DNA from: CAZRVH01 sp964608325
Lineage (GTDB): Bacteria; Patescibacteriota; Gracilibacteria; Peribacterales; Peribacteraceae
Direction: 5' to 3'
DNA: 64,000 nucleotides
NCBI GenBank assembly: GCA_964608325.1
Contig: CAZSMX010000003.1
Location: forward strand, 1 to 64,000
Below the pieces are notes generated by a model. That model saw only the letters and a list, made by a program, of their open reading frames with translations. It was not told the DNA's origin and made no database searches. This document shows positions 1 to 5,518 of this stretch, one piece after another; position 1 is the first letter of the stretch, and every line of letters begins with the position of its first letter. The position numbers and the translations under genes were made by a program.

Positions 1-378
<378 letters not shown>

Positions 379-654
379 AACAATCCTGCGTGGTCCTTGC
401 GGACACCGCTCAAAAGTTCAAGAGTTGTTGGCTGATGCCACGGAGGAGGGAACCTTGCGGTTCCGACTTTGTTCGCGGCGGTGATCGAGTGATCACTGTA
501 TATGCGAAGTTTTTAAAGTGCCTACGCACTGTGAACTTTTAAAGTGGTTCAACACCGAGTGTTTTGAGCGGCTCCCCGCTTTATATTCTTAAAGGAATAT
601 GGGTTATGCTTCCTTTTAAAGGGAAGATAAACACATCTCTCTACTACACAATGC
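379..654. other. Non-coding region upstream of 16S rRNA
   Basis: No credible gene is seen here. The stretch should hold the promoter and leader of the minus-strand 16S gene, but I could not find a -35/-10 pair good enough to call. It contains two direct copies of TTTTAAAGTG (511-520 and 537-546) flanking a small AGTGC/GCACT hairpin. A further hairpin, TTCC-TTTTAAA-GGAA, lies near 610-625. These may be parts of rRNA leader processing or antitermination signals; that is inference. Confidence 0.4.
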
Positions 655-983
655 TGTGAAAGAGCCCGTGAACCCACATGCGCGAAGGCCCAAAGGCCGG
701 TTGCGGTACAAGGTGGGTTAAGAAATCTGGCTTCCTGGTATCCGGTGAAGGACCGAGGCGACAGCCCGGAGATAGTACACGGAGAAAAAGGGGAGTCAAA
801 TGGATTTTTCACGGAAAATACCGGCGTCCTGTGGCAAGTGGGAAACGCGTCTATTGACAGGGTATGTACTCAGGCTTACCTTCAGTAGGTGTTTCTTGCC
901 CATGCGCTACGTTGCACTCTATGCGGTGAACGAGCCAAGGGCTTTCATTCCCTTTTTGCTGCATTGCAGCAAGGAGTTGCGCC

Positions 984-1040
984 ATGAAGACGTTGTGGAA
1001 TTTCTCCCCTCAAGCCGCGGTCGCCGGTCTCGCGCTGTAA
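984..1040 (+). CDS. Possible 18-aa peptide inside the structured RNA
   Basis: ATG at 984 to TAA at 1038-1040 encodes 18 residues, MKTLWNFSPQ followed by a hydrophobic AAVAGLAL tail. AAGGAG at 971-976 is a perfect Shine-Dalgarno 7 nt before the ATG, which is striking because most genes here lack one. The Shine-Dalgarno is the 3' arm of a hairpin (952-976), so it would be masked. The stop codon falls in the loop of the CGCGCTG/CAGCGCG stem. A leader peptide or a tmRNA-like tag reading frame are both possible, but there is no tRNA-like end. Translation is unproven. Confidence 0.3.
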   Translation: MKTLWNFSPQAAVAGLAL

Positions 1041-1088
1041 TCAAAGAAAGAAGCAGCGCGGGTCGGCAACGTCTGGACACAACGAGAG

Positions 1089-1123
1089 AGCCCCGTTTCC
1101 AATGGAAACGGGGCTATTTTTTT
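1089..1123 (+). terminator. Rho-independent terminator of the structured RNA
   Basis: A perfect 12-bp inverted repeat, AGCCCCGTTTCC (1089-1100) with GGAAACGGGGCT (1104-1115), is followed by ATTTTTTT. It is oriented for plus-strand transcription and lies directly before the next promoter. Confidence 0.85.
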
Positions 1124-1124
1124 A

Positions 1125-1153
1125 TAGACGCGTTTCCTTCACATAAGTACTCT
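1125..1153 (+). promoter_or_regulatory. Promoter of the DUF218 gene (copy A)
   Basis: TAGACG at 1125-1130, a 17-nt spacer and TACTCT at 1148-1153. It sits at the same offset (786 nt) from the rpsF promoter as the duplicated leader that follows, so it was probably copied with that leader and then drifted. Confidence 0.4.
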
Positions 1154-1216
1154 CTGGGTCCTTATTGATTTCCGTATGTTCTCGTAACGCACGGTTTTAC
1201 CCACAAATCCATATGG
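1154..1216 (+). repeat. Leader repeat copy A with hairpin, upstream of the DUF218 gene
   Basis: Nearly identical to 1940-2002 upstream of rpsF; the match runs through the start codon to ATGGC. Positions 1172-1194 fold as CCGT-a-TGTT-loop-AACG-c-ACGG. Compared with copy B, one stem base differs (TGTT for CGTT) and keeps pairing as a G-U wobble. No Shine-Dalgarno precedes the ATG. This could be a ribosomal-protein leader duplicated to a second gene. Confidence 0.7.
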
Positions 1217-1914
1217 CAAATTCGTTGTATAATAGGCTCGGTGATTTTGGCACGCTGGTTTATACAGTGGGGGACGGTGTAGACGCCCGGACGACGATGG
1301 GACTGAATAATCTAAGCCTTCAAAATGCCTTTCAGGCAGCGGATTTGACGGTGAATACACGGGAGAGTATTCTCTTTATTTCCGGAGGAAACGGGGGAAG
1401 CGAGCATGGGCGAAACGCGGATAAACTCCCTCCCGGCAGCCAGCCCGAGGCGGTGCGCATGGTGCATGCGTTGCGGGAGCGGTACGGGTCCGTACTTCCC
1501 GTCATCACCGATTGCGATCCTGAATACAAGGAAATGTTCGGTTTGGATCCATCTCACAATACTCCCGAAAACGCGCGCAACGCCGTTGCCATAGTGGAAG
1601 CGGGAAAGATGCCGGAAGGCGACGTGGTGGCGGAAAATATCCATTCCAGGCGCGTGCTAGCCACCCTGCTCCATGCCATGCGGCAGAAACAGGTTGATGC
1701 GTTGTTGCGCTTGCATCCGGTCGATGCAGCATTCGAACCGTCCAATGACCAGTGGCATATCCGTAATAAGGCGGTGTTTCGCGCCTGGAACCTGGTCGGC
1801 TGGACGGAGCACTTCCTTAAAGGAAAGGTGGACTGCTGGGAAGTGATCAAAGAGGCGCTGACTTTGAGGAGGTTCGGGCGATTCCGGGAGGGTGCGCATG
1901 TTATTCCTTCTTGA
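1213..1914 (+). CDS. DUF218 (YdcF-like) family protein
   Basis: A 233-aa protein starting at the ATG that ends leader copy A. The DUF218 pattern is visible: a hydrophobic strand ending in SGG (ILFISGGNGG, about residues 55-64), an acidic helix PEAVRMVHALRERYG, and then the HNTPENARNA motif typical of the family, whose members are often linked to envelope polysaccharide or vancomycin-sensitivity functions (YdcF, SanA). No signal peptide or membrane helix is obvious, unlike SanA/ElyC, so a cytoplasmic form closer to YdcF is likely. Its start region copies the rpsF leader, so it may be co-regulated with S6/S18. The substrate is unknown. Confidence 0.65.
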   Translation: MANSLYNRLGDFGTLVYTVGDGVDARTTMGLNNLSLQNAFQAADLTVNTRESILFISGGNGGSEHGRNADKLPPGSQPEAVRMVHALRERYGSVLPVITDCDPEYKEMFGLDPSHNTPENARNAVAIVEAGKMPEGDVVAENIHSRRVLATLLHAMRQKQVDALLRLHPVDAAFEPSNDQWHIRNKAVFRAWNLVGWTEHFLKGKVDCWEVIKEALTLRRFGRFREGAHVIPS

Positions 1915-1939
1915 CGTTCCCCGTTTCCTCTACTAAAGT
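1911..1939 (+). promoter_or_regulatory. rpsF promoter (copy B)
   Basis: TTGACG (1911-1916), a 17-nt spacer and TAAAGT (1934-1939), overlapping the stop codon of the DUF218 gene. Transcription would begin close to 1946, at the start of the repeated leader. Confidence 0.55.
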
Positions 1940-2002
1940 CCGGGTCCTTATTGATTTCCGTCCGTTCTCGTAACGCACGGTTTTACCCACAAATCCCTAT
2001 GG
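1940..2002 (+). repeat. Leader repeat copy B with hairpin, upstream of rpsF
   Basis: Second copy of the 63-nt leader. Hairpin 1958-1980 is CCGT-c-CGTT-ctcgt-AACG-c-ACGG. rpsF leaders in several bacteria carry an S6:S18-binding RNA motif with a CCG bulge, so this is a candidate autoregulatory site. The identity is inferred from position and not from a motif match. Confidence 0.65.
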
Positions 2003-2544
2003 CCATTTCCATGGTGCCATCAACGGAAGACGGACGCATCTACGAGTGCGCCGTCGTATACCCTTATCCCATGAACCAAAAGGAGGAATCAGACCTCCTG
2101 AAGGGAATTGAGGAAATTTTCGCCGAAGCCGAGGCTAAGATCCTCCTGAAGGACAGCTGGGGCCAGCGCGGTCTCGCCTACAAGATCGGAGGCTACGAGG
2201 ACGGCAACTTCGTCATCTTCTACATGGAGATGGATCCGTCCAAGCTGAAGGAAGTCGACACGCAGCTGCGCATTTTGAAGGGCGTCCTGCGCCACATGAT
2301 CATCAAGCCGCCCAAGAAGTACGTCATCGCCCCCATGGCCGACAACCTCCAGAAGTGGAAGGAGCAGAGCCGTATGGAAGGGGAGGCACGCGCCCAGGAG
2401 AAGGAAGAGAAGCTGAAGAAGCAGGTCGTCGAGAAAGCCAAGCGCACGACCGCCAAGAAGAAAACCGAAGAGAAGGCCGCTCCCACGGAAACGATCGCCG
2501 AGGGCCTGGACAAGCTTATTTCCGATAAGGATCTCGAGATCTGA
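1999..2544 (+). CDS. rpsF: 30S ribosomal protein S6 (bS6)
   Basis: A 181-aa protein whose first ~110 residues show the S6 fold signatures (YECAVVYPYP, WGQRGLAYKIGGYEDGNFVIFYMEMDP, LRHMIIK). S6 binds S18 on the platform of the 30S subunit. The C-terminal ~70 residues are a lysine/glutamate/alanine-rich extension longer than in Escherichia coli. The ATG at 1999 is chosen because it ends the duplicated leader and gives the normal N-terminus; an in-frame upstream start would lie in the leader hairpin. rpsR follows 14 nt downstream. There is no ssb between them and no rplI after, an arrangement that fits reduced CPR ribosomal operons. Confidence 0.95.
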   Translation: MAISMVPSTEDGRIYECAVVYPYPMNQKEESDLLKGIEEIFAEAEAKILLKDSWGQRGLAYKIGGYEDGNFVIFYMEMDPSKLKEVDTQLRILKGVLRHMIIKPPKKYVIAPMADNLQKWKEQSRMEGEARAQEKEEKLKKQVVEKAKRTTAKKKTEEKAAPTETIAEGLDKLISDKDLEI

Positions 2545-2558
2545 TTCCCCCCTGACCC

Positions 2559-2819
2559 ATGGCTACCAAAGCACCCAACCGCAACCGCAACCAGCAGAAC
2601 CAGAACCGCAGCGATCCCCGCCTCAAGAAGTGCCCCTTCTGCGAGAAAGACACGCTGTACATCGATTACAAGGACTACCCGACGCTGAAGCCCTTCATCG
2701 ATTACTTCGGAAACATCCGCAAGCGCTACTACACGGGCGTCTGCCTCAAGCACCAGAAAATGCTTAAGACGGCAGTGGAGCGCGCGCGCTTCATGGCGAT
2801 GCTTGCCTACCGCAAGTAA
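2559..2819 (+). CDS. rpsR: 30S ribosomal protein S18 (bS18)
   Basis: 86 residues. After an Asn/Gln-rich basic N-terminus come the S18 hallmarks: KKCPFCEK, IDYKD, LKPFIDYFGNIRKRYYTGVCLKHQK and the basic C-terminus. The CPFC...CLKH cysteine/histidine set suggests the zinc-binding form. It is co-transcribed with rpsF (14-nt gap, no Shine-Dalgarno), ends before a rho-independent terminator, and completes the S6:S18 pair of the 30S platform. Confidence 0.96.
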   Translation: MATKAPNRNRNQQNQNRSDPRLKKCPFCEKDTLYIDYKDYPTLKPFIDYFGNIRKRYYTGVCLKHQKMLKTAVERARFMAMLAYRK

Positions 2820-2840
2820 TTCGCTTTTCCATCGATCTTC

Positions 2841-2868
2841 AAAAGCCCGCCTCCCGGCGGGTTTTTTG
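2841..2868 (+). terminator. Rho-independent terminator after rpsR
   Basis: CCCGCC/GGCGGG stem (2846-2861) followed by TTTTTT, 22 nt after the rpsR stop codon. Confidence 0.85.
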
Positions 2869-2882
2869 TTGCATATCAAAGG

Positions 2883-2911
2883 AGACCCCGGCGCGTGAAG
2901 CGTCGGGGTCT
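2883..2911 (-). terminator. Probable terminator of the minus-strand gene at 2948-3550
   Basis: AGACCCCG/CGGGGTCT inverted repeat with extra GCGC pairing inside. Read on the minus strand it is followed by CCTTT. The short T tract makes it weaker than the rpsR terminator. Confidence 0.5.
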
Positions 2912-2947
2912 GAGTCCTTTCCCGCAATCGGATGCGAGGAATGCGAA

Positions 2948-3550
2948 CTACTTGGTCTTGATGCCGAGCAGTCGCGTCTTGCCTTCGGCGGAGATGAGCA
3001 CGGTGTGCTCGTCCGGGAGGGCTAGGCAATCAACCTTGCTCGGCACGTCATCATCGGACGCGATCGCGTCTTCGGCGGTTAGGCGGAAGACGTAGAGACG
3101 GTTGCCCGTCGTGACGGCGAAGAGTTCCCCCGACCAGCAGAACGCAAAAGCGTCGATGGCCGAGCGGAATTGTTTCACGTACCGGGGCTGAAGAAGTTGG
3201 GCGCTCGGAGAGCCCCCGAGGTCTTCCAGCTTCCAGATGGTGAGCGTTTTTCCCTCGTTGGTCAGGGCGGCGACGTGGGAGCCTCGTTTGCACATGAAGA
3301 TCTGCGACGGAATGTCCGTCGAGAGATACGCATGCAAGGCGGGCTGATTGACGGTCCCGCAGACAGTTCGGTCATATGCCACCAGTCCGATATTCTCGGC
3401 CTGTATGGCGGCCGCTGCGTCTGCTTTCGTCTGTCCCTCCGTCGGCTTCGGCAGCGGAGTCGCACTGTGGTTCACGACCACGATGTGTTTGTCGCTGGCG
3501 ACAGCCAATTGTCCCGTAACATCCATCCGAGGCGAAAGATTCGTCAACAT
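2948..3550 (-). CDS. Hypothetical protein, beta-propeller-like repeats
   Basis: 200 residues, no signal peptide or membrane helix. The sequence alternates short hydrophobic strands with turns in a way that resembles WD40/PQQ-like propeller blades (HIVVVNHSAT, HVAALTNEGKTLTIWKLED, ELFAVTTGNRLYVFRL, TVLISAEGKTRLLGIK). It is too short for a complete seven-bladed propeller, so it is either a partial propeller or only a look-alike. It is a single-gene unit with a strong promoter upstream and a hairpin downstream. Function unknown. Confidence 0.6.
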   Translation of the reverse strand: MLTNLSPRMDVTGQLAVASDKHIVVVNHSATPLPKPTEGQTKADAAAAIQAENIGLVAYDRTVCGTVNQPALHAYLSTDIPSQIFMCKRGSHVAALTNEGKTLTIWKLEDLGGSPSAQLLQPRYVKQFRSAIDAFAFCWSGELFAVTTGNRLYVFRLTAEDAIASDDDVPSKVDCLALPDEHTVLISAEGKTRLLGIKTK

Positions 3551-3622
3551 ACTGCAAACTCCTTCAAAACCTGTGTGTAGTTCATTTCCTCAACAACCGA
3601 TGCTGTGGAAAGAACTATGATT

Positions 3623-3651
3623 ATTATACAATATTTAAGTAAATTTGACAA
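3623..3651 (-). promoter_or_regulatory. Promoter for the gene at 2948-3550
   Basis: Read on the minus strand: TTGTCA (3651-3646), a 17-nt spacer and TATAAT (3628-3623), in an AT-rich intergenic region. Predicted start is near 3616, giving a ~65-nt leader. Confidence 0.65.
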
Positions 3652-3705
3652 TAAAAAGGTCGATAAAATGCACGTATATCCCAATTCAGGCATATATGGG
3701 TGATA

Positions 3706-3731
3706 TTGACGTAATTAAATAATAGTATAAT
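3706..3731 (+). promoter_or_regulatory. Candidate promoter for the gene at 3803-4372
   Basis: Perfect TATAAT at 3726-3731. TTGACG at 3706-3711 is only 14 nt away, so the -35 may be non-canonical. The surrounding 150 nt is AT-rich compared with the rest of the window. Confidence 0.5.
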
Positions 3732-3802
3732 ATGTAATAAGTATTGAAATGGAGTACCCGCGTGGGTGTTCCTTCACAGCTTCGAAACGTTAGGAGTACG
3801 TC

Positions 3803-4372
3803 ATGCAGAAGATTGCCTTGTTTTGTTTGTTCGTGATCGCGATCGTCGTTCCCGCTTCGGCCCAGGAATCCTCGGCCACCGACGAGAAGTATGCGAAACT
3901 CGTGCAGGCCTTGCTCGACCTGGACGCGAAGGTGGAACGCCAGGGCGAATTGTACGAGAAGGATCTCGCCGATCGCCGGCACCAGGAGGCGCAGTTGCGC
4001 GAAGAATGCGCGGCGCTGAAAGCGAAGATCGAACAGATGGAATTGGAGCACGCCGAACAGCGTCTCTCCGATGCCCTGACTCGCAAGATGGGACTGTGCG
4101 ACGACGCGATCGCCGACATCGAACGGAAGCTCGCCTCGACGCGCACGGTCTCGGCCGGGCGCTTGGGATTGCTGAAGAAGCAGGTGCAAGCAGTCACCGG
4201 CGCGGAACGTGCACGTCTTATTGCCCGTCGCGATGACTTGCAGAAGCAGCGGACGAAGGCGATGGCGGAATTCATGCGGCATGTCTTCGCGAAAGCGCAG
4301 GCTGCCATGACTTCGACTTGTACGGAGTATCCGTCGGTCAGCGCTCACGGTTTTGGAAGTATCACCCAGTGA
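3803..4372 (+). CDS. Secreted coiled-coil protein, function unknown
   Basis: 189 residues. Residues 1-20 are a clear signal peptide (MQKIALFCLFVIAIVVPASA, cleavage probably before QESS). Residues ~25-150 are almost entirely charged heptad-like helix rich in Glu, Lys, Arg and Ala, a probable coiled coil. Two cysteines lie in the helix and one near the C-terminus. It is followed by a strong terminator and preceded by its own promoter, so it is monocistronic. It could be a periplasmic or cell-surface structural protein. No family is recognised. Confidence 0.7.
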   Translation: MQKIALFCLFVIAIVVPASAQESSATDEKYAKLVQALLDLDAKVERQGELYEKDLADRRHQEAQLREECAALKAKIEQMELEHAEQRLSDALTRKMGLCDDAIADIERKLASTRTVSAGRLGLLKKQVQAVTGAERARLIARRDDLQKQRTKAMAEFMRHVFAKAQAAMTSTCTEYPSVSAHGFGSITQ

Positions 4373-4390
4373 CCGTCGTTTCGTGTTAGT

Positions 4391-4429
4391 AAGCGGTGCC
4401 GGACCTTCGGGTTCAGCACCGCTTTTTTT
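4391..4429 (+). terminator. Rho-independent terminator
   Basis: AGCGGTGC (4392-4399) pairs with GCACCGCT (4416-4423) and is followed by a run of seven T; it ends the secreted coiled-coil gene. Confidence 0.85.
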
Positions 4430-4447
4430 GTGCCTTGCCCCGTCCGC

Positions 4448-4453
4448 TATACT
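4448..4453 (+). promoter_or_regulatory. -10 box upstream of the first yebC start
   Basis: TATACT ends 9 nt before the ATG at 4463, the spacing seen at many starts in this window. Transcription would begin almost at that ATG, giving a leaderless message whose first codons are the MSGHSKWH leader ORF. Confidence 0.5.
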
Positions 4454-4462
4454 GGCGTCCCT

Positions 4463-4540
4463 ATGTCCGGACATTCCAAATGGCACCCGCCTTCGCCTGC
4501 GGGCTACGGACGGGCAGGCAACATTCCTTCCTTCAATTGA
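4463..4540 (+). pseudogene. Leader ORF or remnant carrying a second copy of the YebC N-terminus
   Basis: ATG at 4463 opens a 25-codon frame that begins MSGHSKWH, exactly the first eight residues of YebC. It then runs through a palindromic repeat and stops at TGA 4538-4540, one base before the real yebC ATG at 4542. The eight codons differ from those of yebC at six bases, all synonymous, including TCC against AGT for serine. So this is not a fresh tandem duplication. It may be the remnant of an earlier start after insertion or recombination, or a translated leader whose stop is coupled to yebC initiation. Confidence 0.6.
4487..4520. repeat. Dispersed palindromic repeat (CCGCCTTCGC family)
   Basis: Begins CCCGCCTTCGC and ends CGGGCAGGCA. 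It is related to copies at 19066-19095, 23578-23607 and 28673-28706, and lies directly after codon 8 of the first MSGHSKWH copy. Confidence 0.65.
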
Positions 4541-4541
4541 T

Positions 4542-5297
4542 ATGTCAGGTCACAGTAAATGGCACAACATCCGCGTGAAGAAGACCGCCCAGGACGCGGC
4601 GAGGGGAAAGATCTACACGAAGCACGCGAAGCTCATTGAGATCGCGGCGCAGCGCGGGCCGGACCCGGCCACGAACGCGTCGCTTCGCAGTGCCATCGAC
4701 AACGCCAAGGCGGACAACGTGCCGAATGCCAACATCGAGCGTGCCATCAAGAAAGGAAGCGGCCAGCTGGAGGGCGCGCAGATGGTGGAGGAGATGTACG
4801 CGGCCATGGGCCCCGGCAATACCGCTCTGCTGGTCGAGTGCCTTACCGATAACAAGAACCGCACGCTGACGAACGTGAAGATGGCCGCTAGCAAGAACGG
4901 CGGAAGTTTCGTCGAGTCTTCGTCCGTGTTGTGGATGTTCGCCAGGAAGGGGATCGTGGTCGGGACGAAGACGGGAGTGCTTCCGGGCGAACTGGAAGAA
5001 TTGGAGCTGGAACTCATCGATTTCGGCGCGGAGGACGTGGAGGCCTCCGGCGATACGATCTCCGTCACCACCGACCTGACCAACTGGACGAAAGTGCGCG
5101 ATTTCCTGAAGGACCGGGGCTACCAGATCGAGAGCGCTGGCCTGCGGTACGTGCCAACGCAAAAGACGGATATCAAGGACGCCGATACGGCCCGGAAACT
5201 GATGCAATTGGTCGATGCGCTGGAGGCGGATGACGACGTTTCGGAGGTGCATACGAATGCCGAGATCAGCGAGGAAATTGCCGCCGGTTTGAACTGA
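4542..5297 (+). CDS. yebC: YebC/PmpR family protein (TACO1-like)
   Basis: 251 residues starting MSGHSKWHNIRVKK, the invariant N-terminus of the family. Other signatures are GKIYTKHAKLIEIAA, NANIERAIKKG, YAAMGPGNTALLVECLTDNKNRT, KNGG and the C-terminal LRYVPT. YebC proteins act in translation of proline-rich stretches and have also been described as DNA-binding regulators. The ATG at 4542 is the only start that yields the whole protein, because the upstream MSGHSKWH frame terminates at 4540. No Shine-Dalgarno is present, so re-initiation after the leader ORF is plausible. Confidence 0.95.
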   Translation: MSGHSKWHNIRVKKTAQDAARGKIYTKHAKLIEIAAQRGPDPATNASLRSAIDNAKADNVPNANIERAIKKGSGQLEGAQMVEEMYAAMGPGNTALLVECLTDNKNRTLTNVKMAASKNGGSFVESSSVLWMFARKGIVVGTKTGVLPGELEELELELIDFGAEDVEASGDTISVTTDLTNWTKVRDFLKDRGYQIESAGLRYVPTQKTDIKDADTARKLMQLVDALEADDDVSEVHTNAEISEEIAAGLN

Positions 5298-5341
5298 GGA
5301 AAACTGGAAAAAATTACGGAAAAATGCTAGAATAAGACGAT

Positions 5342-5518
5342 ATGAAAAACACACAAAACCCTTTCCCCGGAGAGTCGATGGAACCGCATGCGCGCCGCAT
5401 CACGCGTGAGCATCCCGTGAACGCGCAGATCGTCGACTTCCAGGATATGTTCGGCAATCAGTTCGATAAATTGATGGAGGGATTCAACCTCAGCGGGGAG
5501 AGTTCGGACATGGACTGA
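5342..5518 (+). CDS. Small hypothetical protein (58 aa)
   Basis: ATG at 5342 to TGA at 5516-5518. The protein is hydrophilic and begins MKNTQNPFPGES, with a C-terminal half predicted helical (IVDFQDMFGNQFDKLMEGF). TAGAATAAGACGAT precedes the start, but no clear promoter is seen. Its stop codon is fused to the stop of the convergent PBP gene in the hexamer TGATCA. Codon use resembles the neighbours, which favours a real gene. Function unknown. Confidence 0.5.
   Translation: MKNTQNPFPGESMEPHARRITREHPVNAQIVDFQDMFGNQFDKLMEGFNLSGESSDMD

Larger units (their letters stand above)
655..1123 (+). ncRNA. Candidate structured RNA with its own terminator, family not recognised
   Basis: About 470 nt without a convincing protein gene but with several long-range pairings on the plus strand. 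AACCCAC 671-677 pairs with GTGGGTT 713-719 and encloses a GGCC-CAAA-GGCC hairpin (687-698). TTGCTGC 956-962 pairs with GCAGCAA 966-972. CGTTGTG 991-997 pairs with CACAACG 1078-1084 and encloses GCCG 1023-1026/CGGC 1064-1067 and CGCGCTG 1031-1037/CAGCGCG 1054-1060. It ends in a strong rho-independent terminator, which fixes the strand. I looked for RNase P, tmRNA, SRP and 6S signatures and found none. The 5' boundary is a guess. It could be a known RNA too diverged to recognise by eye. Confidence 0.5.

Noticed and set aside
549..812. 87-codon minus-strand frame upstream of 16S rRNA
   Set aside because: It overlaps the hairpins of the structured RNA, has an rRNA-region-like composition and no recognisable protein features or start signals.
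655..1123. RNase P RNA, tmRNA, SRP RNA or group I intron
   Set aside because: No GAGGAAAGTCC or ACAGAA blocks of RNase P, no T arm with CCA for tmRNA, no GGAAGGAAGCAGCC-type SRP loop, and no group I core pairing could be found by eye.
4353..4541. Longer YebC with an N-terminal extension
   Set aside because: In-frame starts upstream of 4542 lie within the terminator hairpin of the previous gene, and the true N-terminus MSGHSKWHN is at 4542.
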